Below, one piece after another: positions 34,601 through 46,030 of a DNA stretch of 64,000 nucleotides. The stretch is from assembly GCF_042242105.1 (NCBI RefSeq), contig NC_092016.1, positions 9,376,501 to 9,440,500 of the forward strand, in the 5' to 3' direction. Source of the stretch: Pempheris klunzingeri (taxonomy: Eukaryota > Chordata > Actinopteri > Acropomatiformes > Pempheridae). How positions within the stretch are numbered: the stretch's first letter is position 1; each line of letters opens with the position of its first letter. Below the pieces are notes generated by a model. It made no database searches, was not told the DNA's origin, and saw only the letters and a program-made list of their open reading frames with translations. Position numbers and translations under genes: made by a program.

Positions 34601-37600
34601 GGCTGAACTCCAACCACTGTTCAGCCCCTCTGCCTGCCTGCGCATCCCCTCCATGCTCCCTCCTTTGGCCCCGATCCTCCAGGATAAGGACGTGAAGAGC
34701 AAGGAGAAGGACAAGAAGAAAGACAAGAAGGAGAAGAAGAAAAAGAAAGATAAGGAGAAGGATAAGGAGCGTGAGAAGGCCAAAGAAAAGGAGAGGGAGA
34801 AAGAAGAGAAGAGGAAAGAAAAGGAGAGGGAGAAGGAAAAACGGGAAAAGGAGAAGGAGAAAGAAAAGGAGAGAATTCGATTGGAGAAGGTAACGTTTTT
34901 GCATTCGGTTTGTCATTATGTGTCTGTGTGAAGCCCAGGTCAGTCCAAAGATTTGCGACAAGGAAGAGTTGAAACTGAAAACTAGACTATGACTAGATGA
35001 GACAGCAAATCATCTTCATATCAACAATTTTCTACTTCCGTTCTAACTGCTGGCTGTTTTTAATGCTGGATAGAATTAGCAGCGTCTTAAAGTGTAGAGA
35101 TAGTGTCTTACTTGCCACCGGTGCATTTCAGGTATTGTTCAAATGGCAAAAAGGTAAAAAACAAACTAACATGGAAACGGTCATGAATTTTGAGCTGTCC
35201 ATGGGGGCTTCAACATATACCTATGAGGCTTTATGCTGAGACAGGAGGATCTCTCCCGTCTATTCCTGTAGCAGTTTCGAGGAGTTTTCCTTCATCCAAA
35301 ATCCTGTCATGTCCACCAGCTGACAGTTTGCTGACTCGACCAGCTGACTTTGCTTCAAGCTGACTGGCTGTTGAAACAGGCGACGTCCTTTACGTTCCAA
35401 AACCAGTCAATAGCAACTACAAGCTGAGTGCCAGTTAGCACTGCTCCAACTTCTGCCTGCGTCGTACTAAAATGGTTTCACCTCGCCGTGAATCGTTGGT
35501 CCGAACTCGTCGCTGAAGTTTACCGAGTCCTTCCTGTTTCCTCAGGTGAAAGTCGACACTCCAGCAACTGTACCGTCGCCAGTCATCCCCAGACTGACAC
35601 TCAGGGTGGGAGCAGGCCAGGACAAAATGTAAGCACTGATTACATCTTTTTTTTCGTGACGTTTCTGGTAATATTTCTTCTGTCACCTCTTTGTCATGTT
35701 TTGTGAGATTCTCTTCTTCTTGCACTGGATTTAGATGTTTGATTTTGCAGCCATATTATAGAGATTCATGTCAATACTTTTTTGTAATGACAGAAATGTG
35801 TCTGTAGAATTATTATTATTATTATTATTGTTATCATTATTATCATTATTTAAGCAGTATTAAGCTGTCAAGTACCTAAAGCTTGCATCGAATATGTGTC
35901 TATCTGTTCAGATTCACAGTTTTGTCACTGATTCAAATCAAAATGTTACCAATTTGAAAAAAATTGGCTTGTTTTGTTACATAAAAATGGTGGGTTTGTA
36001 GAAATTATGCATGTTTTTATCACTCAAAGTATAAAGGGGAAAAAAAGTATTGTTTTGTTTCAATTTGTATACACAAACTCAGGTATGGTATTGCTACTAA
36101 TATAGAAAAATTGCTCATATGTCAATTGTTTTTAATCAGGAAAGTCCAACTGAGATTAAGATTTTCAACAGAGGCCTAAGAACATAGTAAAAAGAATCAT
36201 ACAAAGCAGAACTTGAAATCAATCAATAAATAAAACATCAAATCACTCAGTCAAAACAGATACATATGAAACTACGATGTAAAAGCATGTTCCTATTACA
36301 TGCATGCTGTTATTATATGTGAATAAAATAAAATTATACTGACATTTATGTATATTCTTTACATTATACAGCTTGCATAGACATAGTAACACCATTTATC
36401 ATAATATCACCATCACTTATGTTCACGTGTGTTTGTCTCCGTCTGTCACCAGTGTCATCAGCAAAGTGGTTCCAAATTCAGAGCCAAAGACGCCAGCTCC
36501 CAAGACCCCCGCTGCCAAGTCTGGACCTGGGAATCGCCCTCGGACGCCCCCTCCACCCCCAATACTCTCCCCAGTGGTACCCATTCTGCCCCCTCCTGCC
36601 TCTCCACTTCCACCACCTCCTGCCCCTTCATCACTGCTCCCACCTGCCCCCATGCTGTCTCCTGCCACGTCCCTCAAAACACCAGTCCGCAGCGTAGTAA
36701 CTGAGACTGTTAGTACTTACGTGGTGAGTGCTCACACTCACCACTTTTGTTTCTTGATAAATGATGCATGTGACAACAGTATTTTCATAAGGTGTTGTTT
36801 ATCTTTAAGCACATGGGGTGTATTTCAGGGTTTTCTCAGTCTAGATGGACAGTAAGATAAAACAGACGACATGGTTATTCATGTTAGATTTTTTACCCCT
36901 TTTTTTCCCTAGTCTGCCTTGTTTATGTGATTGTTCTTTTGTCCCTGCTGTGTTGCTAATGCTCTCTATTGCATGTATTTACCCAAGATACGAGATGAAT
37001 GGGGAAACCAGATCTGGATTTGTCCTGGATGCAACAAACCTGATGATGGCAGCCCTATGATAGGATGTGATGACTGTGATGATTGGTATCATTGGTAAGA
37101 GACTTATTTCCATGTATTTTTTTTTTTTCTGTTCCCCCTCTGTGCCCTGTTTGTTTATTTAAACTGGATTATAGTTATGCATAGTTGACAATTAAGCCTT
37201 TTTTCACGGATCTGTGCATGTCCATTGGTATGCACCTTAGTTTTGAGGTCACAGTTTGGTGTGTTGTTTTTACAGCGTTTATCATTTATTTTTAAGTACA
37301 TAAAAACGATGGCTCGTTGGCCTGTGAAGTTTTGGCAGGTAGTCAGGAAGAAAAGAAAGAAAAGAGTAAATAAATGTGAATATGTCAGTAATGCACCATT
37401 CTTATTACAAAAGACTCAAACGTGCATACTTGCAAATATAACGTTTATGAAGATATGCTCCTAACATTTCTAATTATCTTAAATCAACCATCAGAGCCAC
37501 CAGTGCAGTTTGAAGTTTTTTGTCATGAAGGTTTATTGTTAAACCAGGACTGCGTTCACTCTGTTCAAGTTTTATATATTTACTCTGTGTGGTCTTGAAA

Positions 37601-38494
37601 GTCCATCCATTTGTAGTGAGAGTGTCTGAGTTGGGCCGTGGATAATTCCTGGACGACCACAGCTTGTCTTTGACTGAAATGTTACTGACCAAAGGGTGAT
37701 GGTGCTGCCAGCAGCTCAGCTTGTTTGGTTGTTTTATGTTTCCAGAGATAATCAACTCTCTTTGTCCAGTGTCATTTTATCATACTGGGAAACATAATGC
37801 TTCCAAATTACTGATCCAAACAACATCCTCCAGCTCCGATTCCTCATATGTCATTTCTCATTAATTGTCCCACTGCCAAGATAGATGTTAATTTAATTTG
37901 ACAGTATAAAGTTTATTTATCTATTTATTTAGTAAGTTAGTTAGTTAGTTACTGTTGTAGAATATATTTGTTGTTTTCTAATTTTGTAAATGATAAATAA
38001 GACTGAAAAACACACAAAAACCACAGGATTGGTTGGGTCACTAGAATTCCAAGTAATATGTACCCCCATGATTTTAAAAACATCTGTGAGTGGCTTTTAG
38101 GAGCACACATCAGCTTTTTCATGCCAAGTCAACCTGACAGTCTCTTCAGGCATTGATTAACAGTCAATGCTTCAGTTTTCTTTCCATTTAAAGTCAAGTA
38201 TTAAGCTTATTTGACAGTAATTATTTTGTTCACCGAGCTGAAGAAAGTCTGAACTGAATGACCTGTAACAGTTTAGGACTAATACATGCCGTGTTAGACC
38301 CCTTGTGGAAATGTTAAATTAGCTGCATCCTGTGTATCTTTTCACTAACCTGAACTCTCTCCTCCTCTTGTGTGCTCAGGCCTTGTGTTGGGATCCACAC
38401 AGCCCCTCCGGAGGACCAGCAGTGGTTCTGTGTTAAATGTTCCAGTAAGAAGAAGGACAAAAAACACAAGAAAAGGAAACACAAACTGCATTGA
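31651..38494 (+). CDS. taf3: TAF3, TFIID subunit 3
   Basis: Seven coding exons: 31651-31816, 32239-32481, 33064-34889, 35546-35628, 36453-36723, 36988-37094, 38380-38494; 2811 nt, 936 aa, against about 929 in human. Residues about 3-80 form the histone fold (MCESYARSLLRVSVAQICQA) that pairs with TAF10. The middle is Lys/Glu-rich and disordered. A Pro-rich stretch precedes the C-terminal PHD finger (about 868-921) with zinc ligands C875, C878, C890, C893, H898, C901, C916 and C919. The aromatic pair W873 and W896 corresponds to human W868 and W891, which read trimethylated H3K4. It ends KKHKKRKHKLH. Role: promoter recognition by TFIID in the nucleus. Start is fixed by the family N terminus MCESY. 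Confidence 0.97.
31817..32238 (+). other. taf3 intron 1
   Basis: GT..AG intron of 422 nt. Nothing recognised. Confidence 0.7.
32482..33063 (+). other. taf3 intron 2
   Basis: 582-nt intron with a short (TG)n tract at about 32517-32534. The open frame that continues past exon 2 into this intron is read-through, not coding. Confidence 0.75.
33064..34889 (+). CDS. taf3: taf3 large exon 3, linker and KE-rich region
   Basis: 608 codons. Includes an acidic run after TSAEAMQVALEEDEEELDED, an SPGRTKSPKSPKSPK basic-proline block, the conserved SIDAVIARACAEREPDPFAF, and a long Lys/Glu charged region from about 34190 to the donor at 34890. The minus strand of this region gives Leu/Phe/Ser-rich shadow frames. 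Confidence 0.95.
34890..35545 (+). other. taf3 intron 3
   Basis: 656-nt intron. No repeat family assigned. Confidence 0.6.
35629..36452 (+). other. taf3 intron 4, with ATT repeat and a probable repeat fragment
   Basis: Contains (ATT)n at 35809-35850. The stretch around 36136-36200 (AATCAGGAAAGTCCAACTGA, then GATTAAGATTTTCAACAGAG) resembles a dispersed fish repeat I recall, too degraded to classify. Confidence 0.55.
35809..35850. repeat. (ATT)n microsatellite, interrupted
   Basis: ATT units with a few GTT/ATC interruptions, in taf3 intron 4. Confidence 0.85.
36988..38494 (+). CDS. taf3: taf3 exons 6-7, PHD finger
   Basis: Exon 6 (36988-37094) and exon 7 (38380-38494) encode the C4HC3 finger, IRDEWGNQIWICPGC, DDGSPMIGCDDCDDWYHW, PCVG and WFCVKC, then a basic tail. 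The finger is interrupted by the intron inside the Trp codon after YH. Confidence 0.97.
37095..38379 (+). other. taf3 intron 6
   Basis: 1.3-kb intron splitting the PHD finger. Nothing further recognised. Confidence 0.6.
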
Positions 38495-39240
38495 CACTAT
38501 GCAAAAAGCACATATTTTGGACTTTTTTGGACTTAAAGCCATCACTGAACACTCGTGGCACTGCTGTAAAATAAAAAAAGAAAGTTTAAAATTGTGGCTG
38601 ATACTAACATCTGATGATTTTTTTAATGATGTCTGCCACGATGCTTTGTGAGTTGGCAAGAAAAAAGGCTTTAACCAGCACATACCCAGCCTTAGTTCTC
38701 ATGTGGGCTCAGTGATTTTCCCTCTTCACCTGTAAATTGTTTGCTCGTTGTTTCGGATGTCCAGTCGCAGGAGATCATGACAATTACATTTCTATGAGGA
38801 GACCATGACAATTTGTGAGCTCAACAAAGCAGAACTAGAGAACAACTAACATCCATCGTCTTTATTTCTGTTTCCTTCTTGTTGCCACAAAAGGGATGAC
38901 CTCTGAGTCAAACCTTTCCCCGGTTTTCTGCAGTATAATTGAAATGTCATGTATATAATGATGATGATGATAATGGCATCAGGTGTGTATAAATGTGTCA
39001 ATACCAACTTCCAAGCCAAGTGCATTTTGTTCTTAGGATTCTGACTTGTTAAATCCATTTTCAGATATTGGTTTTTAACTCGAATGATTTTCTGTAATTT
39101 CTGTACATTTTTTAAATTTAAAGTTTGTATTTTTATTTTTTCTTCACATGGATTTGTCCTGGAGTTATTATACTGTAGCTGTGCTTGTAATGTAATTCAT
39201 TTCGCTGATATTTCAATATTAAAGATGAACAGTCTGTGTA
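38495..39240 (+). other. taf3 3' UTR
   Basis: Starts after TGA at 38492-38494. An ATTAAA at 39218-39223 is a plausible poly(A) signal, giving a UTR of about 745 nt. Confidence 0.5.
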
Positions 39241-42200
39241 CTCGCAGACTTTAAGAAGTAAATGTCATTACCATCGAAATTGTACCCACATTTTCTGTCA
39301 GCCACTTCTGTGCATCCTTATTTAATCCTCCACATTTGCCCACGTCATTCCCAGCAGCTGTTTGTTTTGCATTTGCTTTACATATAGAATAGATTGGAAA
39401 TATTTTAACAAACCAAGTTTCAGACGTTGAATTTTGTTCTTTTCAGAATTCGTCTAAGCAGTGTGCAGCTGGTTAAATATCAAGTTAAGGATCCTCCCTT
39501 GCAGCAGTCTGTGCAATGCATTAGCCCAGATTTGGGGCTGTTCTGCTGAGTTGTCATCCAGCACTTCTCCTACGTAAGATGTGTGGGAGAGTGCTCGACA
39601 GTCACACTTGCACAGGGTGGCTTATCTAAAAGATTGATTGTGGAGAACGGATTTCTTACCGTCTTAGAGTGCGTCTAAAAATGCCTCCTGTGGCGTTTGC
39701 AGCAGACTTGTTTTTGCTTTTCCCTCGCTGACCACAGGGTGTCATTCTTTGTGCACAGACGCTGGAGTGCTGCTCTTTACATGTGTAGACCCCACCGCAC
39801 GCTCGCAAAAAAACATGTTTGACCGCATTGTGAATGTAAGAAATGTAACAGGTGTCTCTTTATTGATGCATGTGGAATCCTTGTGCATGCCTTCCAGTAC
39901 AACCAGCTACAGAAGTGCCCGCATTCATGAGAGAAGCTGTGGATGACTGGGACAGCATGATTTACAGCCCCTCAGGAGCCATCAAGATTTCTGCAGAAAA
40001 GAATGCACTGTGAGATAGTAAAATATGTCTCCCCAGTTATTAGTGGACTATCATTTTTATGATGCAGGATCTGCATGTCTGGTGTAACTTTTTCCATTCT
40101 TTGAAGTAAAATGCACCTGTGAGCGGGTTGCTGGAGGAGAACTCGGCTGTGACATCTATAAGCGGAGGGTTTTATTACCAGTCAAGCATGACGTTACACA
40201 CTGAGCTCTGACATGTCTAGATGCTTATCAGATGTGCTGTGCTTTTATTTATTTCTGGGAACAATCGGCAGACCAGTGTTGGCTGACTGACCTCAGAGGT
40301 CTAGTTTCTCTATAATAATATATCAGAAGTGTCTTCTGGTGTCATATCGTTAAACTATTTATAAACAGTAGCAGTACTTTAAAATAAGTTCTTTGACCGA
40401 GTGGTGTAATGTGATGTGCAGAGCAGCAGAGTGCTGAATGATCTGAGAGTACTTAAGAAATCCTGAGAAAAGCCCTTTAAAATCATTTAGCACACTAAGC
40501 ATAAAGGCTTTGATTAGCTTTAATAGATCTTGACATTAATTCTGTAATTCTACTACATGTTTGGTGGTAATTTGCCAACTTTTGTCTGATTGCTGTTAAA
40601 ATGTGAGTGTGAATCCATGACCACACCAGGATACCTTTCCGTCTTTCTACTTTAGCACAAAAATCATTTCCATTTTACTTTCATTTAATTGAAATTGTGG
40701 CAAACCTAATCACTGAAACCTAATCATTTGATGCCCTTATTTGGGGAGAACCGTCACAGAGGCAGCAGTTAGAGTTTAGAAATAAGTAGGAGTAAATCTC
40801 AGGCTCTTATACCCTCATGAGGTGTAGATGCTTGATATTATCTAGAGCTTAATGCACACATGGCCCCTTCACTTTTTAAACTTGCAAAATGCTCCTTTTT
40901 CTTATTCACTGTTCTCCTTGAGTGGGTTGCTACGCAGTGTCTTCCGATAACACTAAATCAAAGAGGAAGTGGAAAAAATGGTGTGACCCAAGGGGGAAGT
41001 AGAAAGACTTCTGCCCATGCAAAACAAGCTGACATTTCAATGTGGCACAGCTTTTTATCATATGAAATGCATTCACTCATGCAAGTCCACACGAACAGTC
41101 AGCTCGCACAGAATTAGAAGGGGAATGTAGAGTGTTAAATCTATAACAAAGCACTTTTTAAGTTTTAGCTAAAAGGATTGTTGAGATTAGGATTTTATTT
41201 TTTTTTTATGAATTAAAAAGTCAGAGTCACAGATAGCAGCATCCTCCACTGACCAGAGTCTAATGCTAAAATGGTAACTCCACTCATGTCTCTCCCTCTT
41301 CAGTCACACATGCTGGTGTCAGGTCTCGTACAGTCAAAGCTTGTTGCTAGCATCTGTTGGATCATAAATTTTACCGCCCAGCACTGATAAAGATAGCGTT
41401 CTAGTACGTCTGACATGAAAAAGGATTATATCTTCATTTCCTGTGAGATAAAACAGTTTTCACCTTGTCCAGACACATCGACACCACCCCATAAACAAGA
41501 TATAATGCTGCTGTTTCAAATTAAAATGCCAAATTAATGTTACTTCTTCAGTGTGGGCAGGGCTCGGCATTAGTACCCATTGAAGAACACAATGTGCAGT
41601 GAGCTGTGACAGTTTCAGTTTTAACCCACAAAAACACAGACAGTATTTGTTTGTGCTATCAGTCCCACGGGAGCCCACGAGCGGCAAAAAGGGAAAGCTG
41701 CTGGTTGCTTTCACTCATCATGAGGCCACCTGCACTGCTGTTAACACGTGCTGGTATTTGACTGATTACATGACAGGCTTGAGTGCATTTTTTTCAGCCG
41801 CAGCGTGCACCAAGACCCACTGACACCAGCTTTCTTTTCACTGTGGATGTGAACAGGATGTGGCTGTTTTCTCAAAGTAACGTATCTTTTCCCGCTTTCA
41901 CAAGTTCATTATATGACAAATACATTTCATCTAGCATTCATTCACCATTTTGTGTTGTATTAATTTACTCCTGGAACCTCTTTTGAATTAGGTTTTCACT
42001 GAACAGCATCTGAACATGCAACATTATCATGCAGGGCGGTTTTTTTTTTGTGCTCTTACATGTTGGTAGATCAGAGCAGGAAGAAAGGCCGTCAGTTATT
42101 TTCTGCTCCCCATGACGCCTGTGGCGCTGACAGTCATACTAAGCAGCAACACATCATAAAGAACTGGATTTCCACATTGGTGTTTAAATATTCATGTCAG

Positions 42201-43330
42201 CAGCAAGAGCAGGACTGAAATGAGGAGGATTTTGTGTCATGATCAGAGGAAGTGGAGCCCCTTCACGCTGGTCTTCTCTGCTGTGATACCAGCACACAGC
42301 GACACGACCCTGTTTCAGATGACTTTCCTACTTAATGTCATGTTACTCTAACAGGACACAACACCTATGGGAGAATGAGACCCAGATTTAATTTCTCCTG
42401 GGTTTTGTCCAAAGAGTATTGTGACAAATTACTTTCAATGTTATAATCGGATTGGTATGATGACGGCAAAACATTCTGCAGTGTTCAGTAGCTTCAAAAT
42501 GGCCTTGCCTTCATCATTTTCCCAACTATGTGGCTCGAAACATAGGCAAATGAGCTTTATCCAATGCAAATTAACATGCAAGGTGCCTTCTTTGATAAAC
42601 CTCTGTAGTTGAGCTCTGAATCCTGTCCAGTAATTTAGTATAAGTGGAGAACCATTTCCTATCCTAGATCATTCTGTAGACGCATACAGGACGTACAGGT
42701 ATGTCAGCAGAATCACAAGCAGTTAACATAACTTTCAAAAATTGCACTTATTTCAGCACAGATTGACTGCAGTCTGAAATGGTGAACAATAGGAGCCGTA
42801 CTGTCGGTACCAAGTCTCCATGCTGACTACGATGTTTGCTCATCTTCCTGCATGCTATCTTTATCCCCATCTACTCCAGAATAATAATGACAAGAGGTTG
42901 TCAAGGAAAGCTCTCTACCTGTCACCCACTGTTTTATTATTAGCCAGCTCATGGGGGGACAGTGACATGTTCATCCCATAGGGGCTGAATAGAGAGTGGT
43001 TAGAATATTTACCTACACCATGTACAGGTGCTCAGTGGTGAGCAGAATATTTAACAGTAAAAACAGTTATAATGAGTGCAGATTTTAAGGTGTCGGGCTT
43101 GATAAACCCATTTGCAGGAGGATGCCTTGTCTTGGTCTTGCTTTGGAGCAGATCACTGATTCAAAAACATGCCAACATGCACAGAAGCGTACCACAAAAC
43201 CAAGACTTGTGGAAGAGATCTTGCGGCAACTGTGTTGATGTTTCCTCTAATTTTCCCCAATATGACAGTGGGAATAAATCATCCATGTCCAATTTCCTGA
43301 AGTTTTCCTAATATGGGTGTCAATTAGTGC
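39241..43330. other. taf3-celf2 intergenic, no gene seen
   Basis: About 4 kb between the taf3 end and the first celf2 coding exon. I found no exon-like frame with recognisable protein. Upstream non-coding exons or enhancers of celf2 could lie here but cannot be shown. Confidence 0.5.
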
Positions 43331-43588
43331 AAGAGGGCTACTGTGGCCACAGCTTTACAGCCTGCAAACTGGGCTGCCGCAGGCAGCACAATGCATTAGC
43401 GCACGATGAGCTGTCAGAGAGGATTATTTCAGCCACGCCAGTCAGCGAAGGGGGTGGGCGCCGCTCTGCTGCACTAAACCGAGGAGAAAGAGTGGGCGGG
43501 AGACAGAGAAAAGGAGAGAAACACATAGAGGAAAGAGGGAAAGAGAAGAAAGTGTCCATTACAGCGGGTGGATTTTTCCAGAGCACCG
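43331..43588 (+). promoter_or_regulatory. Probable 5' UTR/promoter of celf2 first exon 1a
   Basis: GC- and purine-richer than its surroundings, with a GA-rich run (about 43490-43555) directly ahead of the ATG at 43589. No in-frame upstream ATG was found. Inferred from position. Confidence 0.4.
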
Positions 43589-43701
43589 ATGTTGGAACAC
43601 TCTTCTGAGCTGGCCCTGGTGCAGAGTTTGTATGCCAACAGCATGCGCTGTCCCCCCTCTGCGGCCGGGATCTCTGTCAGGAATGAGGACCTGCCTATGA
43701 G
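43589..43701 (+). CDS. celf2: celf2 alternative first coding exon 1a
   Basis: ATG at 43589-43591, 37 codons plus AG, donor GTACGT. It joins exon 2 to give Ser-Asn-Gly-Asn-Gly-Ser-Lys before MNG, matching the human SNGTANKMNG junction. An inner ATG (NSMRCPP) corresponds to the shorter human start MRCPKSAV. Confidence 0.88.
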
Positions 43702-45993
43702 GTACGTTGGGGTTGGCCCCTCATTCAAATCTGGGCAAGCTTTTGTGGAGCAGCCCGTATTTGGACTGCTTCTTTGTCTGGGCTGAATATTGTCATAGGA
43801 TGTATTGTTTCCAGCTGAGGCATTCTCCCATGCTGTGACTGAGTGTCTGTGGGCAGGGTGGTGTTCCTCTGCTGTCCCTATATGTGTCTCTACTAGGAAC
43901 CCAGAAACCATATATTTAAATCTAATGACTTTGGCCATTCATATCCATCCCATCGTCCCTAGACAGAAAACAATTCAATCAGGAGGCAATGGTTTAGTTT
44001 TGAATTGTATGGGAGTAGAAAAATCAATAACCTATAGCATTCTCATGTGATAATTTACCTTCCTTAAACTTCCACAAGGACTCAGACACTTGCATGAACT
44101 ATAAATAAAGAACAAAAGATGGATGTGATGCAGGTGTTTTTTTCTCTGAATCGTACAGGCCACTGAAAAGCACAAGCCTGAGTGATCAGACATTTACTGA
44201 ACCCAACCCAGGCCTCACTGAACTCCCTCAGTCACAAAACAACAAAATCAATTTTCTTTAAAAGAACAAGAAGAGGCATTTAGATCCATCAACTTGCATT
44301 AATCTAGCGGAAGTGGACCTTGAGCTAGTGGTATCATGTGTGCTTGGTGCATCCTCACACAGAGAAAAAAACATGATAAGATGAAGTTCTCTCGCTCCAT
44401 TTTGAGAGCCCTTTAGTTGGTCGCCATTCTGCAAATGCTTTCATAAATGGCAGAGCTGAGAACAAGTGTGCCTCCAAGTTCGAGGCGACGTGTTTAAAAA
44501 GACATGATTGTGGCCCATTTGGATTAGAAGATGGCCTCTTTTTTTACACTGCTGTTTCTCTTGAAAAAGGGTGCACATTTCTATGCTGGTTGATGACGAA
44601 GGGTGAGTGGGACTCTAGTTCTGCTGCATGAGGGGAAAATATTTGATGTAAACAACAAAAGCATGGTACGTGTGGAGGATTATGGTAGGATTACAGTAGT
44701 AATAATCTGAGATTAAGAATAGGACGCTAGTATTAGAAGGTGCCAGCAACTAGGCAGCAGCCTCTGGACTCCACACCATTAAACATCTCTAAGAAAAGCC
44801 AAGGAAATGCATGTCAAACGGTAGAAATAAACTGGTGTGACGGCATTGTGCACCGCACAGAAAACTGTACTGTATGCATTGTACATACCCATGAGAGAAA
44901 CAGGAGCTGCTCTTTTTCAAGAATCCTGCTCCTTTTATAACAAATCTATTCAATAAGATCCCCTGAGATCTAATTGAGTCAAAGGAAATATGTGGATGCT
45001 GCGGACGGGGTGACATTATTGTATTTTTCCTCCATCTTAATGAAACCTGATTCTCCAGAGAGATTTAGACTAGCTTTTTATAGCAGCCCCTCAAGCTTAA
45101 TGTTAATGCATGTTGCATAGAGGGCTTGTCTACATGTATGGCAAAATAGGTCACATATCACATTATGCATACAAACCTCTTTTAGGCACTGTTTAATAGA
45201 GCTTACTCTGCACTGGTGCCAAGTTGCCTTGAAATTGCTATGGATACAAGGATTAAATTGGATTTCATGAATGGGATGTTTCTTAACACTCGCTATGAAT
45301 AATATTTTTGGATTGTGCAGCTGCTGTAGCAATAATGAATGGTTTGATAATTAGGCTAGCCCCCCTCTTGCCTCTCTGCTATGGCAAACAGTACTTGACA
45401 ACAGCCCCCCTGCGTCCCCCATCCACCCCAAGTGTAGAGGCCTCGCCCTGCACATCCAGCACAACAAAAGGAGATAGGCTCCCCCTCCCCCAGGGAAACA
45501 ACAGCTCACCACAAAGGGGAACATGACCTGTGACCCTGGGGGAAAGAAAGACTGCAAGAAAAAACTACATTTTAACCATCTCACCTTTGATTGGAAGAGA
45601 TTTATGAACCCTTCTGCAATGCAAGGCAACAAACAAAGTAGAAATAGCCTCATTTATGTGCTAATCCAATCAAAAAAAAAAAGAGCCAGGTGCCTGATTT
45701 AGACTCATGAGAAATTATGGAAACAGGAACAGCATTATTAATCTTGATGGTAATGACCTGGGTACTATTTTTAAACATTTTAAATGGCCCTCTAATCAGG
45801 ATCATTAGGTGCCTGACTCATCCACAGACTAGCCTCCCTTCACAACAAAGCTGGACAGGCTTATGTGAGAATGCCACAGCTGATAAAACATAAACTATAA
45901 ACAGGTCAGTAAACTCTGGGACACCACGTGCCGGCCCCTATAGGGACATTACAGTAATTTTGCATGTGGTGGACGCGCTGTGAGGCTTAGAGA

Positions 45994-46030
<37 letters not shown>

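Noticed and set aside
34004-34961. Long minus-strand Leu/Phe/Ser-rich frames opposite taf3 exon 3
   Set aside because: They are the reverse complement of the Lys/Glu-rich coding repeat; no start context, splice or family match.
43474-43938. 154-codon minus-strand frame over celf2 exon 1a
   Set aside because: Antisense shadow of the exon and its GA-rich leader; no homology recognised.
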